The notes: generated by a model from the letters alone, not told the origin. Counted from the stretch's first letter, positions 1-12,594 are shown. The stretch is 64,000 nt of DNA from Lamellibrachia satsuma (GCA_033239005.1 BSQZ01000001.1:8770000-8833999), one strand, 5' to 3'. A program made the numbers and translations.

Positions 1-125
1 ACACTGCCATGTTTTCTCATGATACAACATGACACTGCCATGTTTACTCACACTACACCATGACATTGCCATGTTTACTCACACTACAACATGACACTAT
101 CACATGTTTGTTCACATTATCATTC
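1..125. repeat. Short tandem repeat, about 31-bp unit
   Basis: About three to four imperfect copies of a unit containing CACTGCCATGTTTACTCACA run from the window edge. The array may extend upstream of the window. Confidence 0.7.
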
Positions 126-1284
126 CAAAGTGAATATAAAATAAATAGAAATGTTAAAAAAGAGGTTAATCATGTTAGAATAATAAATGAAGATAGATTA
201 GCTTCGTTTAGAAAAGAGCTAAATTTTCAACCCTGGGATGATGTGCTAAACACTGATGATGTAAATCATTGTTATGATACGTTCCTGCACATGTTTATAC
301 ATTTGTTTAATAAACATTGCCCAGTGTAAACAATACTGAAGAAAAGTTGCACTAACAAGAAGCCGTGGTTCACAAATGGACTAAAACGTGCTTGTGCAAA
401 GAAAAAGAGGCTGTACGAAGCATTTATTATATCTCGATCTTCTGAAGTGGAACTAAAATACAAAACGTAAAAACAAACCGACATCTGTATTAAGGTGTTC
501 TGAGAAAACCTACTACAGCGAGTTGCTAGAGAAGCAAAAAAATAATGTAAAGGGCACCTGGAAAATTCTAAACACTATCATCAACAAACAATTCAACGCA
601 CCAGAATACCCTACTTCTTTTGTGAGTAACAACAAACACGTATCAGAAAATAAGGCTATTGCTAATGGATTCAACAGTTATTTTACAATTTAAAAACAAA
701 GTATCAACAGATTTTACTGATATTAATATGAGCATGGTCAAAACAATTATTAGTGAAATTGTAAAACCCTTAAATCACATATGCAATGTATCTTTCCAAA
801 CAGGTGTGTTCCCCAACCAAATGAAAATTGTCAAAGTTATTCCAGTATTTAAGGCTGGGGATAAGTGTGTATTCACAAATTATAGACCTATCTCTTTACT
901 ACCGCAATTTTCTAAAATTCTGGAGAAACTATATAATGCTAGATTGGACAATTTTCTAAATAGGTATGGTTTACTTTTCCCAAGCCAGTATGGGTTTAGA
1001 TCTAATATGTCAACTTCCCATGCAATTTTAGAATTGGTTGAAGAAATTACTAATTGTCTAGACAATAATAAATATTCTATTGGTGCATTTATAGATCTTA
1101 AGAAAGCATTGGACACAGTTGATCATGATGTATTGGCACAAAAATTGAATTTCTTTGGTGTTCCTGGTATAGCACATAAGTGGGTTGTGAGTTATTTTAA
1201 AAATAGATCACAGTTTGTTCCGTATAACAATTGTGATTCTGAGGTACTTAGGGTGTGTTGTGGTGTACCACAAGGTTCCATCTT
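126..1284 (+). mobile_element. LINE (non-LTR retrotransposon) ORF2 fragment, decayed
   Basis: Conceptual translation in shifting frames gives the endonuclease-RT linker (KPWFTNGLKRACAKKKRLYE near 360) and then reverse transcriptase blocks. These include NYRPISLLPQFSKILEKL (about 880-935), motif A-like FIDLKKALDTVDHDVL (about 1088-1135) and CGVPQGSIL (about 1257-1283). Stops and frameshifts break the reading frame before 650. The copy ends abruptly inside the PQGSIL block, so the catalytic YADD box is absent. It is joined there to an unrelated repeat. The RT family match is secure; the exact clade (CR1/Jockey-like) is inferred. Confidence 0.85.
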
Positions 1285-1450
1285 ACATGTGTTCAGTTCC
1301 TGTCTGGTTTGCTTTGAGGAGCTCACATTCCTGTTAATGTGCTTCCCAAAGTGGCTGCGTGATAAGCAGTCCACTTTGCAATAAAACGTCATTTATTTGG
1401 CCCTTTTCAATCTCTACTACATCGGACTTGTGTTGGTTATTGCATAAATG
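1284..1450 (+). mobile_element. Fragment of the same repeat found twice at 41.76-42.85 kb
   Basis: This stretch, from ACATGTGTTCAGTTCCTG to GTTGGTTATTGCATAAA, is the reverse complement of the start of the two long direct repeats at 41764-42074 and 42541-42855. It begins exactly where the LINE reverse transcriptase stops, so it truncated or replaced the rest of that LINE. Confidence 0.8.
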
Positions 1451-1967
1451 TGTATTTAAACAAAAGTATGCATGCACTAATCTAAAATCGCTTGCCCCTT
1501 TTCAACTTGTACTATTGATGTTTAAAATTCATTTGTGTTTGTATGTTTACTGTTGATGTTGTTGAAATAAACTTTATTATTAATATTATTAAAAAAAGTA
1601 AACAAGCTACTAACCTATTTCTTACGATTACTAATATTTTCTCGTGGTGTCATTGTTCTTTCAGTCTTCTCTTGGTGGTGTCTTCCCATACTTGCGGGTG
1701 TCATCCAAGACAGTCTCTTAAGGAACAACTTGTAGTCACATGATGTCTGTCAGTGACATCATGACATGTCACATGACTTGTGGATGCTTCCATCACAGTC
1801 AAGTCATGATTGAATGGTGTGTGACTTCTCCATGACCTATTTCAGTGACACAATCTTCCAACATTGTACATAGCAGAGCATTGGGTTGTGCTGCGTAAAT
1901 TGATATATTGATGCATGTTATGGCGTGTTATGACATGTATGTTGATGTGTGTATTTAATTGGTGGAT
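1451..1967. other. Gene-free AT-rich spacer
   Basis: No coding potential or named repeat is visible. The TGACATCATGACATGTCA region near 1750-1830 is rich in short self-similar words but does not form a clear element. Confidence 0.5.
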
Positions 1968-2283
1968 ATCCAGTCCTTAGGACTGTGCGGTATCCAGTCC
2001 TTAGGATTGCTCAAAGTGCTTTACGCTTCACCCCCTAGCAGACCTGTTCATTCCAAGGCCATTTCAACTTCTCTGGGAAGCATTCAGCCATGCTGCAATT
2101 ACTGCACGACGACTATTCGTTCATATATCCACCACTGTCTGTATTGCCAGGTATAGCTGAGTGAACTGTGGCAACGTGTCATGATCAAACTTGCCAAAGG
2201 TTCGAAGCGACCGCAGTGGGATTTAAAACTGGATTCTATCGATTGAGAGTCCGGCATTCTAACCGGTATGCTATTGCGCCCCA
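1968..2283 (-). mobile_element. tRNA-derived SINE, copy 1 (degraded)
   Basis: On the minus strand a tRNA-like head lies at about 2283-2200, with GCCGGACTCTCAATCGA and a degraded B box before AATCCCACTG. It is followed by a body and a 3' tail containing GGAATGAACA, AGCACTTTGAGCA and TCCTAAGGACTGGATA. The same body and tail words occur in the plus-strand copy at 29122-29325. The tail's TCCTAAGGACTGGATA word is duplicated in this copy. Confidence 0.65.
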
Positions 2284-3379
2284 TGTTGTCGAGTTTATTA
2301 ATGGTAGGATTCAAAATTGCCCTTTCAGATAAAGATGTTGATAGAGTATAAAACAATGGTATAATTCTCTGAAATACTAGTGTAATAGAAATAGTTGTAT
2401 AACTGACGTTTTCTTTTTTGTCTGGTACAGGGTGCATTTGGTAATTGTTTTTATACGTATAAACATTTATTTCTCTTGCAACAAAGAGATTGATTTACCA
2501 TAGCTGTAAATTAATTAACATTATCAACATTACTGATGTTATGACATCTGCCATTTAATGGTCATGCATATTTAATTGGTCATATTGAACTGATAATAAT
2601 GCACTGGTTACCTGAAATGATCACATTGATTGAACTGGTAATTTTGAAATGGCCACACTGAACTGTATTGAAATGATATTGTTGACCTGAACATATTGTA
2701 TTGGTCAGCAAAGATGTAAAGAAGTAATGCGACATGTCATAGTGGGGTTTATTGTTCAAACAAAATGTTACACTAGGCAACGGGACTTGTGTATCACAAT
2801 TGGGCTGTCTGTGCAACATTTGTTGCTTGCATTACTGTGTTACTGTAATGTTACTTGCTGCAGTAATTCACCATAATTATTATGATAATTGTTTGCATGA
2901 AACTTGATGGATTTGGCATAGTGTGTCATTTAGCATGCACAAGACCATTTGAATAATTCTGAAAAATTTTTATTTTGGAGTTCTAGATGGTCAACATTAT
3001 TCTTATATGTGCCTACATTTAATCATTCCAATATCAGTGCCATTTTCAAATGTATGGCATGTTTAATTGACACGTCAAACCTACTTGCATTGTATTTAGA
3101 AAATTACAACTCTGTTTACACTACTTACAACTTTGTTTGACGACTCAGTTTTTACTAGCATGTCTGAGGCTTTAGCTTAATTGTACGTTACTGAAGGTAA
3201 CATTTTCAAATAAAACGTTTTGAAATTGTATGTATTTGCACTTTAGAAAATGGTATGTTTATGACTGGTATGTTTATGACTCTGTTTACATATTGTATAA
3301 ATGGAATCTTGAAAACTATGAATGTTGCGACAATAAGTAGTTAAGCCTAACCTACATATTAATCCTGTTTGATGCCTTA
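2284..3379. other. Gene-free AT-rich spacer
   Basis: No splice-bounded exon, protein match or clear repeat was seen. Short open frames here look random. Confidence 0.5.
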
Positions 3380-3600
3380 GGTTAATCTTCAGTATCACGC
3401 ATGAGCCGCCTTGTTTTCTCGATACATGTACCAAGGTGTGCCTCATGAGTTGTAGTAGAATGTCCTGCCTCAGTGCCTCTGGTATAATGACTTGTCTACC
3501 TTTGAACAGAACTCCATCTGAGATACCAATCTTGTCATGATACGACCAATATGGACGAAGGTCTTGTGGCAATTCATTGATCGTGGCAGGTGTAATGTTT
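3380..3600 (-). mobile_element. Ty3/gypsy integrase N-terminal fragment, out of order
   Basis: The minus strand reads ITPATINELPQDLRPYW followed by DGVLFKGRQVIIP, the segment typical of the region just before and into the integrase zinc-binding domain of Ty3/gypsy pol. It lies downstream of the integrase C-terminus at 3983-4402, although in an intact element it would sit between RNase H and the integrase core. It is therefore either a second fragment or a rearranged piece of the neighbouring copy. The histidine/cysteine part is broken by frameshifts. Confidence 0.75.
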
Positions 3601-3982
3601 ATGTGTGCACTGGCTACTTATACAGTTACACCATATGATAGATAGTCATCAAGACACGTTCTGTGCGATACGTTTATTGCTGATTTTTTCCGACAAGTGT
3701 CCCCACTGATACAAATAATAATACACTAGATACTACATCTCTTCCTACCTTGAATAAAACATAACCATTCATTTTAATTATTACTAAGTGTTATAGATTA
3801 TGTAGAATTATTCAAGGGAATTAAGACGAATAGGCTTGACCGTCAACACAACTTATACACATAGGTAGACTTAACGACATGATTATTAACTCATGTTTAC
3901 ATAATAAGCGATGTTTAGAGAAACATTACAATTAACAACAAACTGTGAACAAACATACAGTTCATGTCACTACGTAGCATAG
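3601..3982. other. Spacer between gypsy fragments
   Basis: AT-rich, with no coding potential seen. It could include decayed LTR sequence of the adjacent element, but I find no matching second LTR. Confidence 0.35.
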
Positions 3983-5395
3983 TCATCCATATATAGAGGT
4001 CGTGCTTGCGACTGGGTCGGCGAGGCGGTACTGGGTCTGGCGGTACCCTAGGAGCACGATGCTCAGGCGGTAGTTCATATTGTTCCTGTTCAGCGTATTC
4101 AGCTTCATCCGTATAGTCGTTGTCTGCGGTTTGACTGGGTATTCTCTTGAAATGAGACGAATTCCTGGTAACAGCATGATCTAAGCAGTGATCATCGACC
4201 CTTTCTTGTGTGTTATGCGATATGGTTCGGGGTTGTATGCTGGTGTGAGTTTGTTCAGTTTACGTTGCCTCGCTTGTACAACATCTCCCTTCGCAAATGT
4301 ACTCGGCTTGGCATGATAGCGATTGTCAGCACAGAGTTTCATTCTCGCTTTTGCTATGTCGTCTGCATCACGGATCAGATCACTGGCGTTTGGTCGAGAC
4401 AAAGCTGGTAGCTTCAGCTCGCGACCGAAGAGAGCAGCAAATGGAGATATGTTGATTGTGGTGTGGGGCGAATCACGATAGTTTCTTAGAAACTTGTTGA
4501 GTTATTGTTTCCAAGGCTTACGTCCTGATGATGCAGCCTTGCCTACTTTGCCAAGATTCCTCTTGAAGCGTTGTGCTTCACCATTGGCTCGGGACCAATA
4601 TGGGGTTACTTTAAGATGTTTGAAACCCACGTGTGTTGCAAATGAAAGCAACTGTTCACTGTTGAAAGATGGTCTGTTATCTGACTTCAGTACCTCGGGG
4701 ATACCGAACATAGACATCACCATGTCAAACACAGGAATCACCGTGTTAGCAGAAGTGGATCGGACAATCTCGACAACTGGATATCTCGAGTATTCATTGA
4801 TGATTACTAGCAAGTATTCACCAGTCGGTAGCGGTTTTTTTTAACAATTTTCGCATTTGGAGCGACTCAGTTCGTGAACAGGTTGTAGAAAGATCGGAGT
4901 TTGGTGTCTTTAGACTTCTGGATGCTTCTTCAGTGTCCATCTGACACAGTTTTCACAACTTGAAGCATGTTATCCTTGAGTGTTGCTTGTTCAACTTCAT
5001 CCAGAGTGATGGCTTTTGGAAGAGCATTGACAACGATGAAATTCACATATTCATCCGCCATCTTAGCTTCTAGTTATGTCACATCCTGAAGTGGGATGGC
5101 GTGACATATAGTCACCTGATTTGGTTTCTCCAGGTTGGTAGACAATGTTGTACTCATACTGCTGGAGTTTCAGAGCCCATCGTTCTATTCATAAAGGTGG
5201 TTTGGAGTTTGGATTTCCAATGATGCTCACGAGAGGTTTGTGATCGGTTACGATGGTGAAAGGACGTCCATAGATGTACAGATGAAAGTGGAGACATCCC
5301 CATGTTACAGCTAGTGCTTCTCTCTCGGTCTGTGAGTATTGACTCTCTACATCAGTCAAAGCTCGGCTTGCATAGGCGTTTTCCCTTGTTTTCTT
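3983..5395 (-). pseudogene. Degenerate Ty3/gypsy retrotransposon pol (RNase H to integrase)
   Basis: Read on the minus strand, 5395-5100 encodes the RNase H region (YSQTEREALAVTWGCLHF and TDHKPLVSIIGNPNSKPP). 5070-4850 encodes the linker after RNase H, with stops. 4813-4502 encodes the integrase core and 4402-4181 its C-terminal part (KLNKLTPAYNPEPYRITHKK). In the core the first catalytic Asp of the usual DEYSR block is Asn (INEYSRYPVVEIV). The second Asp (LKSDNRPSF) and the Glu (RANGEAQRF) remain. Protease, most of reverse transcriptase and both LTRs are absent, and stops interrupt the frame. It is a dead copy, abutting a LINE at about 5395. Confidence 0.9.
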
Positions 5396-5399
5396 AATG

Positions 5400-6235
5400 G
5401 AAAAAATGTTTCAGTGATGCCCTCAATCTCATATTTTAAACAAGTCCAGCATTCTGTGTCCGTCTTGTTTTTCAGCTAGTTATTCCAATCTATATTTGTT
5501 AGATGTGTTCTAATCTCTATATTTGCCTTTGTTGAAGTTCCTCCTCCATTGTTTTTTATATGTATTCCCTGTTTTTACTTTTATATTAAAATGGATTTGG
5601 TTATGGTCACTTGAACCCAGAGGTTCATGTACTTTAACATTGTCAACCAATTCATGTTGAGATTACAAAATTAAATCTAACACATTCCCACTTTTAGTTG
5701 GTTCCAAGACATGTTGAGTAAGGAAACAATCCTGTGTTGGAAGTAGAAACTGATGGTCGTCCCCTCCAGCACTCTCTAATGATTTCCATTGTATATGGCC
5801 ATGGTTAAAATCACCCATTATAACACATTCCCCTTGCTCACTTTCCTTACCGCCTTTTGTAATTTTACATCTTCCTCTTGTCCTATGTTAGGACTACGAT
5901 AAACTACTCCTATTGTTAATGATGAGTTCTTGGTAACTATGTTACACCAAATTGCTTCCTCACAATCTGCTTCACTTTTCAGTGTTATTTCATATGCTTG
6001 GACAGATTCTTTAAAATTACTCCACCTCCCCTTCTTTCTCGTCTGTCCTTCCTAAACATTACATAGCCTGTCAGTGCTAACTCAGCATCTACTATATCTT
6101 TATTTGCCCATGATTCTGTGATACCTATTACGTGAGGATCAATATCTGCTACCATAATATCTAACTAATTTTTGTATTTACTATGCTCCTAGCATTTAAG
6201 CATACACATTTAAGTTCATTTTCTGAAATTATTGG
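5400..6235 (-). mobile_element. CR1-like LINE ORF2 endonuclease remnant
   Basis: The minus strand reads ELKCVCLNARSIVN, then DPHVIGITESWANKDIVDAE, then FRKDRRERRGGGVIL. These are the N-terminal blocks of the apurinic-like endonuclease of CR1-group LINEs. Frameshifts and stops follow. The reverse transcriptase is missing, because the copy ends at about 5400 against the gypsy fragment. It follows directly from the ORF1 remnant at 6240-7450. Confidence 0.85.
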
Positions 6236-6239
6236 TGAA

Positions 6240-7450
6240 CATTTCTTTGGATGTGTATTTGTAGTAGTACTCCTTTGAGTTTTTCTGTCGGCTCCTCCTG
6301 CGCATCAAGTTTAAATAATTTATGGTACCTGTGCCCTCGTCGACAACCCTGACAAACTCACACCCAAGAACTGCAGCACCCTTCCCTGTCAGATGAAGTC
6401 CATCTCTCATGAAAAGTCACCTCTTTAAGTGTCTTGACCGACCTCCTGTAGTTACCAACGATGGCCGATGTACCCTCTTTCTCTGCATTGTTCGTTCCCA
6501 CATGCACGAGAACAGCACCTCCCATGCCACCACCCATGACCTGTCCTGCCTTCTCTGCTACATCCTCTAGTTTTGCCCTTGTTAGGCATAGAGTTATGTC
6601 ATCTCCTCTGTTTACAATTTTATCCACTTTCCTAATGATGAAATCCCCCATAAATACCCAGGCTTTACTCCCCTTCCCCTGTGATACTGCATCAGCAAAG
6701 CTCCTTCCTGTCACACACTATACCCTCTTTCTCTTCTATCATCAACCTCTATTGTCTTACCACCTGGCAATCCCTCTCCACTCACCCGTTTACCTTTCTT
6801 TTGTTGCACACTCTGCCTCCTGTCATCTTTCTTCTTCTGATCCACAGTTTTCTCCTTTTCTCTGCTCTTGTTAACCTCGACTATCTTACCACCTGACAGT
6901 CCCTCTCCACTCACCCGGTTATCTTCCTCTTGTTGCATACTCTTCCTTTTTCCATCTTTCGTCTTCTTACCAGCTTCCTCTCTCACATTGCCTCTGCTCT
7001 CCTTGTTTTCACTACCTCCCCTCTCCTTGTTCTCGCCACCTCTGGTCTCCTCGTTCTCACCACCTCTGCTCTCCTCTGTCTCATCACCGTTACAATCTTA
7101 AGGTTCATGTATGCTTCCTCTCGCATAGAGTTCTTTGTCGACACCATGATTTCCCTAAATTACTTGGTGTATGTTTCTCCATCTGTTTCATAATCATCGC
7201 CCTCATTATCACTGTGATAACGTAACATTTCATGGACATATCTTAATGTCTGCCTATCCTGTCTGCCTCGACTCATGTGTCTGCTTTGACTTCTTGGTAC
7301 GCCCACTCTCTTCTTACTTCTGTCTTTCATTTGCTTTCTTATTTCTGCAGCTCTTGGCCCAGTGTCCAATGTTGTCACAATATTTACATTTGTCCTTGTA
7401 AGCCGTATGGCATTCTACCCGCAGGCAAATTGCACAAAATCGGAAGTTCG
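6240..7450 (-). pseudogene. CR1-like LINE ORF1 with CCHC knuckle and SGNH/esterase-type domain
   Basis: Minus strand. 7390-7337 encodes a zinc knuckle, CKYCDNIGHWAKSC (CX2CX4HX4C). 6986-6711 is a highly charged, duplicated Lys/Glu/Gln-rich linker containing two copies of RVSGEGLxGGK. 6714-6358 carries the SGNH/GDSL-like blocks KAWVFMGDFIIRKVD and VLVHVGTNN. 6410-6330 has MRDGLHLTGKGAAVLG, which holds the C-terminal Asp/His pair typical of the fold. Esterase domains in ORF1 are known from CR1-type LINEs. Two frameshifts separate the parts. The usual GDS serine is not conserved as a clean GDS here (GDF). Confidence 0.85.
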
Positions 7451-7570
7451 CAACACACGTACTGTATATGGATAAGTTCCTCAACCCATTAATTTATAAA
7501 CAGCTGGGTTTGTCACAGCACCGCTGCTGCCATGAAATGATTGCTCGTACACTGGAGCTAGATTATATCT

Positions 7571-9330
7571 TTGGCAAGCACGCATACACACCAACTGGAT
7601 TATGAAAAATATGCACATAATTCTACCTCGTGGTTAGATCACTTTATCTGTTCACATAGTGTACATTCAATGATCACTGATTTACACATTTTAGATAAAC
7701 GCCCTAGTTCGGACCATCTCCCTGTAGGTCTTGTTATCTCTGTCTGTAAACTGCAGAGAGTCATAACAATGTATCTATCGAGAAGCATGCTGATAAAATG
7801 CCTCCTATTTTTAGATGGTCGAAAGCACAAGATTATAATATCGGTACATCTGGACAAAGTACACATTCTAGTCATTTACATGTATTAAGACTAATTGTTC
7901 AAACATCTGGCACTGAAGCCACAAATTGTTATTCTGTGGCGTGACATGGGAAAACCTAAGCATGGCCCAATTTGTCAACTAATGCGAAAAACTAGATTAC
8001 ATTTTAAATATCTACTTAAACGGTGCAAACAAAGAACACATGGCTCGAGCAAACGCCATGACAAAATCCATGCATACCAAGGACACAGTTACTTTTTGGA
8101 AAAACATCTAAATTGTACAAGTAAGTTATATGTAATGCTTCTTCTGTTAATGGTGCTAACAATTCTTCTTCCATATCAGCCATGTGGAAAACACATTTTG
8201 AATATTTGTTAAACAATGTCACCACTGATGTAAACATGCAAAATGTGTGTAAACAATACTGGGAATTTGTGTAATGACAATGACACGCATAACATCTTGC
8301 ATGGTGCAGAATTCTATCGACACACTGAAGTCTGGTAAAGCATGTGGTAATGATGAGCTATCTGCTGAACACTATACATGCAGATAGGCGCTTATTCCCG
8401 CTTAATACTACTGTAAATTTTTTACACTAGTGTTATCTCGCATGGACATCTAACCGATGACTTCATGAAAACTATTATTATACCCTTGGTCCAAAACAAG
8501 TCTGGTGACACGAGTGACGTGAATAACTACAGACCTATAACGCTTGTCACAGTTGCTTCTAAGATCTTTGAAAATATATTGCTTTAACTTATGGAATCTT
8601 ATCTAGATACAACTGACAATTAGTTTGGATTCAAGAAGAACCATTCGGCTGATCATTGTATATGTGTTAAACAATGTTATTCAGTATTATAGAAGCTACA
8701 ACAGTCCTGTGTACACATGCTTTTTAGATGCATCTAAAGCACTTGATATAGTTAACCATTGGACACTCCTACGAATCAATCTTGTTATACTAGTACAGAA
8801 CCCAAATGTTTTATATTAAATTAGGTTCCACGACCTCCGACTTCTTTAATGTATTAAACAGTGTTCGACAAGGTGGGACTTTATCTCCCTACTTATTTAC
8901 TGTATACGTTGATGATTTAAACAATATATTAAATAGTGCAGGTATAGGTTGTCACACACACAACTGCTGTACTAACCATGTTTTATGCGTTATTGCGCCT
9001 AGTCTCGGTGATCTTCAGGCTTTGCTGAATATTTGTGCAAAGTTTGGTTTTGAAAATGACATTAAATATAATCCTATAAAGTCGATATGCATGGTTATCA
9101 AACCACGTGGCTTTCATCTGAAATGTCCAGATATTTATATGAACAATAACAAATTTGTTGAAAAGACAAAATATTTAGGGGTAGTTAACTTATTTATTAA
9201 CTTTTTTAACTTATAAACTTATTTTTTCTCTAACTTATTCACTTATTTCGAAATGTTAAGTATTTTTTATACCTATTTGTATGTATTGATTGTTTATGGG
9301 TGTTTTTACCTGAAATAAATGTATTCGTAA
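7571..9330 (+). mobile_element. LINE (EN-RT), decayed full-length-like copy
   Basis: The endonuclease C-terminal block SWLDHFICSHSVHSMITD with SSDHLPVGLV lies at 7638-7740. The linker is at 7930-8160. RT motif A, FLDASKALDIVNHWTLL, is near 8725-8772. RQGGTLSPYLFTVYVDDLN is at 8867-8925, and the thumb region FGFENDIKYNPIKSICMVIK at about 9040-9100. Where the catalytic YADD should lie (about 8975) the sequence is broken, reading only LCVIAPSLGDLQ. Many stops occur at 8100-8620. AATAAA at about 9315 marks the likely 3' end. Confidence 0.85.
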
Positions 9331-10313
9331 CACCGTCATGTTGGATTACGGATGAATCATCGACTAACCTTTATTGTAATTACGCTACAACAAACTAGTT
9401 CCTAAGTATATCACAACAATTACATTAACTAAGATAATCCAATCCACTGAATGAAGAATAGCACAAGTCAAATTATACAAACAATTACACAATTTAAATA
9501 TGCATACATAAATTAAAAGAAATCATGTACAATTAGTTTCTTAGAAACAAACAAAATAACACTGTGAACACTGCAGCTACCTTTCAAATCCTATCCCTGG
9601 CTTTCGCAGCTTTTGGCACCCTGACTTACGTCGACAGCATCAATATGCAACGACACTTGTGTCACTTCTGATCTCTCGTGTTGTCTAACTGCACTCAATC
9701 AGCATTGTTCATAATTAAGATAACGGTAAAAACAATATGTATAATTATGCCAAGAAAGAAAATAACGTATAAATACAATCACAATCACGACTCATAATTT
9801 GCTCACATGTTTGGGGACCAGATCCAATCAGGTTTGTGGTCATTACGTAGATCAATTACAATGATATATCTAATTACATGACTTGATTCAAAAGTAATTA
9901 CATTTTGATTTTGCACAATTAAAGTAGCTATTTTTTTATAATTTAGTCTGAAATATGCACTTTTTCAAACATGTTCATTCTGATAGTCACACGTCATTGT
10001 ATAATAATAATAGCATATTAGGCATTAAGCACATTACATTGATCACGATTTTATAATTATATTTTCTGTTTAAGATTGACACTGGGTAGTTGTGATTACT
10101 GACACATTCAGTGAACTGAACCGAGATGTATTTAATATAAATATTTTAACATCTTTATATTACCAGTAGCTTCTGTTTATATTATCCCAGCGGATACCCA
10201 TTACAACATACCACCAAGAACGATAAGAAATTGTAACAATCACATTACACTTGTAATTAACCACAACCCTGGTTTAGCTACATAGCTGATCAAGACAATA
10301 GCTATGTAGCTAT
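9331..10313. other. 3' flank of the copper transporter gene
   Basis: AT-rich DNA without coding potential, which should contain the transporter's 3' UTR on the minus strand. A minus-strand AATAAA occurs near 9370, but no closer canonical signal was seen. Confidence 0.4.
10264..10313 (-). promoter_or_regulatory. Perfect-stem hairpin directly after the copper transporter stop codon
   Basis: On the minus strand the TGA is followed within two bases by TAGCTACATAGCT, then a roughly 12-nt loop, then AGCTATGTAGCTA. This gives a 13-bp perfect stem at the start of the 3' UTR. Its role is unknown. It could be a transcript stability element or a chance palindrome. Confidence 0.5.
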
Positions 10314-10441
10314 TCAAGACAACGATGGTTCTATATTGTCGGTCGAGGCTGCAGTTGGCTCTGGCAGTGCAGGGGTTGAAACAGGTTTCTGTAGCATCGT
10401 GCGTTTCAGGGCATCAAACACGTAGTAACCAACACCACAGG
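10314..10441 (-). CDS. Copper transporter exon 5 (TM3 and C-tail)
   Basis: The acceptor ..GTCTTGCAG precedes [17 protein letters not shown]. The tail [17 protein letters not shown] lacks the HCH motif that ends many CTR1 proteins. TGA lies at 10314-10316. Confidence 0.85.
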
Positions 10442-12550
10442 CTGCAAGACAGAAAGGTAGACTGTGATGGTAGATTATGGTGTAAGGGAGATCAGGGCTA
10501 GTTGTAACACAGGTAAGTTGTTCATTAGCAGTGTTTACACATTGTTCCAATAGGGGATCTGCCCATTACTTTTTATATAAGCATTTTTAGGTAGGACCAA
10601 TTGATTCTTATAGGCTAGTCATATATCCAAGATATGTATTAAAACAATTCAAAGACATTAACTGATTGTACTGGTATGTTACATTTTGCTGTAATGGTAA
10701 AGTATATGTTTCAACTTGCCCCAATAACACCTCATAAAACATGCCATTGTGCAAATGTGCATTGCATTAAGCATTTATTTATGCACTTCCGATCTGCGGG
10801 AGATATCTGTGGTTTCGTTGGCATTAAAATGGTTTCGATTGGGTTACAACTCAAACCATAATCCTGAAATATGCTGTTTTTGTTACGACTAGCCTCAGTT
10901 TCCCCTAGTACATAATAAATCCCTGGCATGTGTGTATATGGAACACTACATTTATCGTGATAATAAAAGTCTCTCCCCCTCCATTCAATTTGTCTGCACA
11001 TCTCGTTTCAGATTAATCTTGCAAAAAACCTGAACCTTTTCTGAGAAATCATTGGACAAACTATTAAAATATTTTTCACCAGATCCGGTTAAATTCGGCA
11101 GAAAAAAGGCCAAAGTAGTCAGACTCTATACTGTAACATTATTCACACGTTTTGGAAGTTACCCGATCTATAAATCAAAGTCAATTCTTTTGATGATTTT
11201 AATAAAAGTATACACTGTTTTTTTTAAACCGACTGTTACATGAACTATTCACACACTACAGATATGAACATCAACGAACCCGATTCGCGATCAGCTCCAT
11301 GAACTGAGGAGGGATTTTTAAAGCTATACTGGTTGCACTGCTGAACATAAAACACTATTGGGTTTATTACTTTTTTACATACAGGAAATATCAATACATC
11401 GTAATTTGCCCATTGTCCTATGAAAATGTTTGTTTGTTTATTAAATGATTAATTTTCACATTTGATTATATCACATGTCATGGTATATCTACCGGTAAAT
11501 CCACTAGTGGCCATCATAACTTGAACAAAATTTACAATTAGAAACCAAAACGATTCTCCCGATTATTTTACTGTGCGCCAAAACAATGGCGTATCTACGC
11601 CAGCGCATGCTCAATCATGTTCAAAGTTATTCAAAACATCAGATCAGTTGATTTTGTGTTCTGATGCCAGCATGATTTCTGTTTAATATCAGTAAGCATT
11701 ATTGTTGGCACAATGCATTCTTTGCCGACACAATAATTTGTTAAATATTTGCATTCTTGTCGTTGTTGTGGATACGTCATTGTTCAAACTCTCAAATTTA
11801 AAGAACAAAATTAAGTGTCGTATTTCCATCAGCAATCGCTTGCAAATTCAGGATCATATTATTGTTATATTATATACCATAGTAGCCTCTATTACTAAAA
11901 TATCAAAACACAAGTTCTCAAAAATTAGAGACTTTTTGAAAAAAGTACCCAATAATCAATTCATAAAATGTTCACTTGTAAAAGAAATACGCAAGTAGTT
12001 TTCAAATGGGACTAATGCAATTTGAAATTCAAGATGGCCACCATGCCATGGAAAAATGCTTTGAAAAATTCAGAAAAAAAATTCACATCGTTTACTTTGA
12101 CACACCGTACAATCTTTCAGAGTTTCAGTTCTCTAAATCCTCATCTTGCCTTAATGATTATGACAAGTTCAAAGGCATATTTACATGCATACTTTGATTG
12201 AGAGACTGAGTAATTTTGTGAAATTTTGGTTAGTCTTGTGATGTAATGATCATGTTGCGTACCGATGGCGACTGCGATGAGAATCCATGTGTTGTAGGTC
12301 ATAACTGCCAGCATGATGCAGTAAGCCACCACAACGTGTATCATGTGTAGGAAGGCCTGGGCAGCATGGCACAGAATCCTACAATGGAACATGCACGAGT
12401 CTGCAGAAAATAATAATCAATGCGCCCATTGGCTAGCAAATGTCAGTTATAAATTCTATATCAGTTGCAACAACAATGTGACGCTTTTGAAACTTAGATC
12501 AATTAAAGTAATATAAAATGCATGTTACTTTTCCATTTCTAGTGTGTGTG

Positions 12551-12594
<44 letters not shown>

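Noticed and set aside
880..1116. Antisense frames over LINE reverse transcriptase regions
   Set aside because: They are opposite recognised RT motifs and have no family signal.
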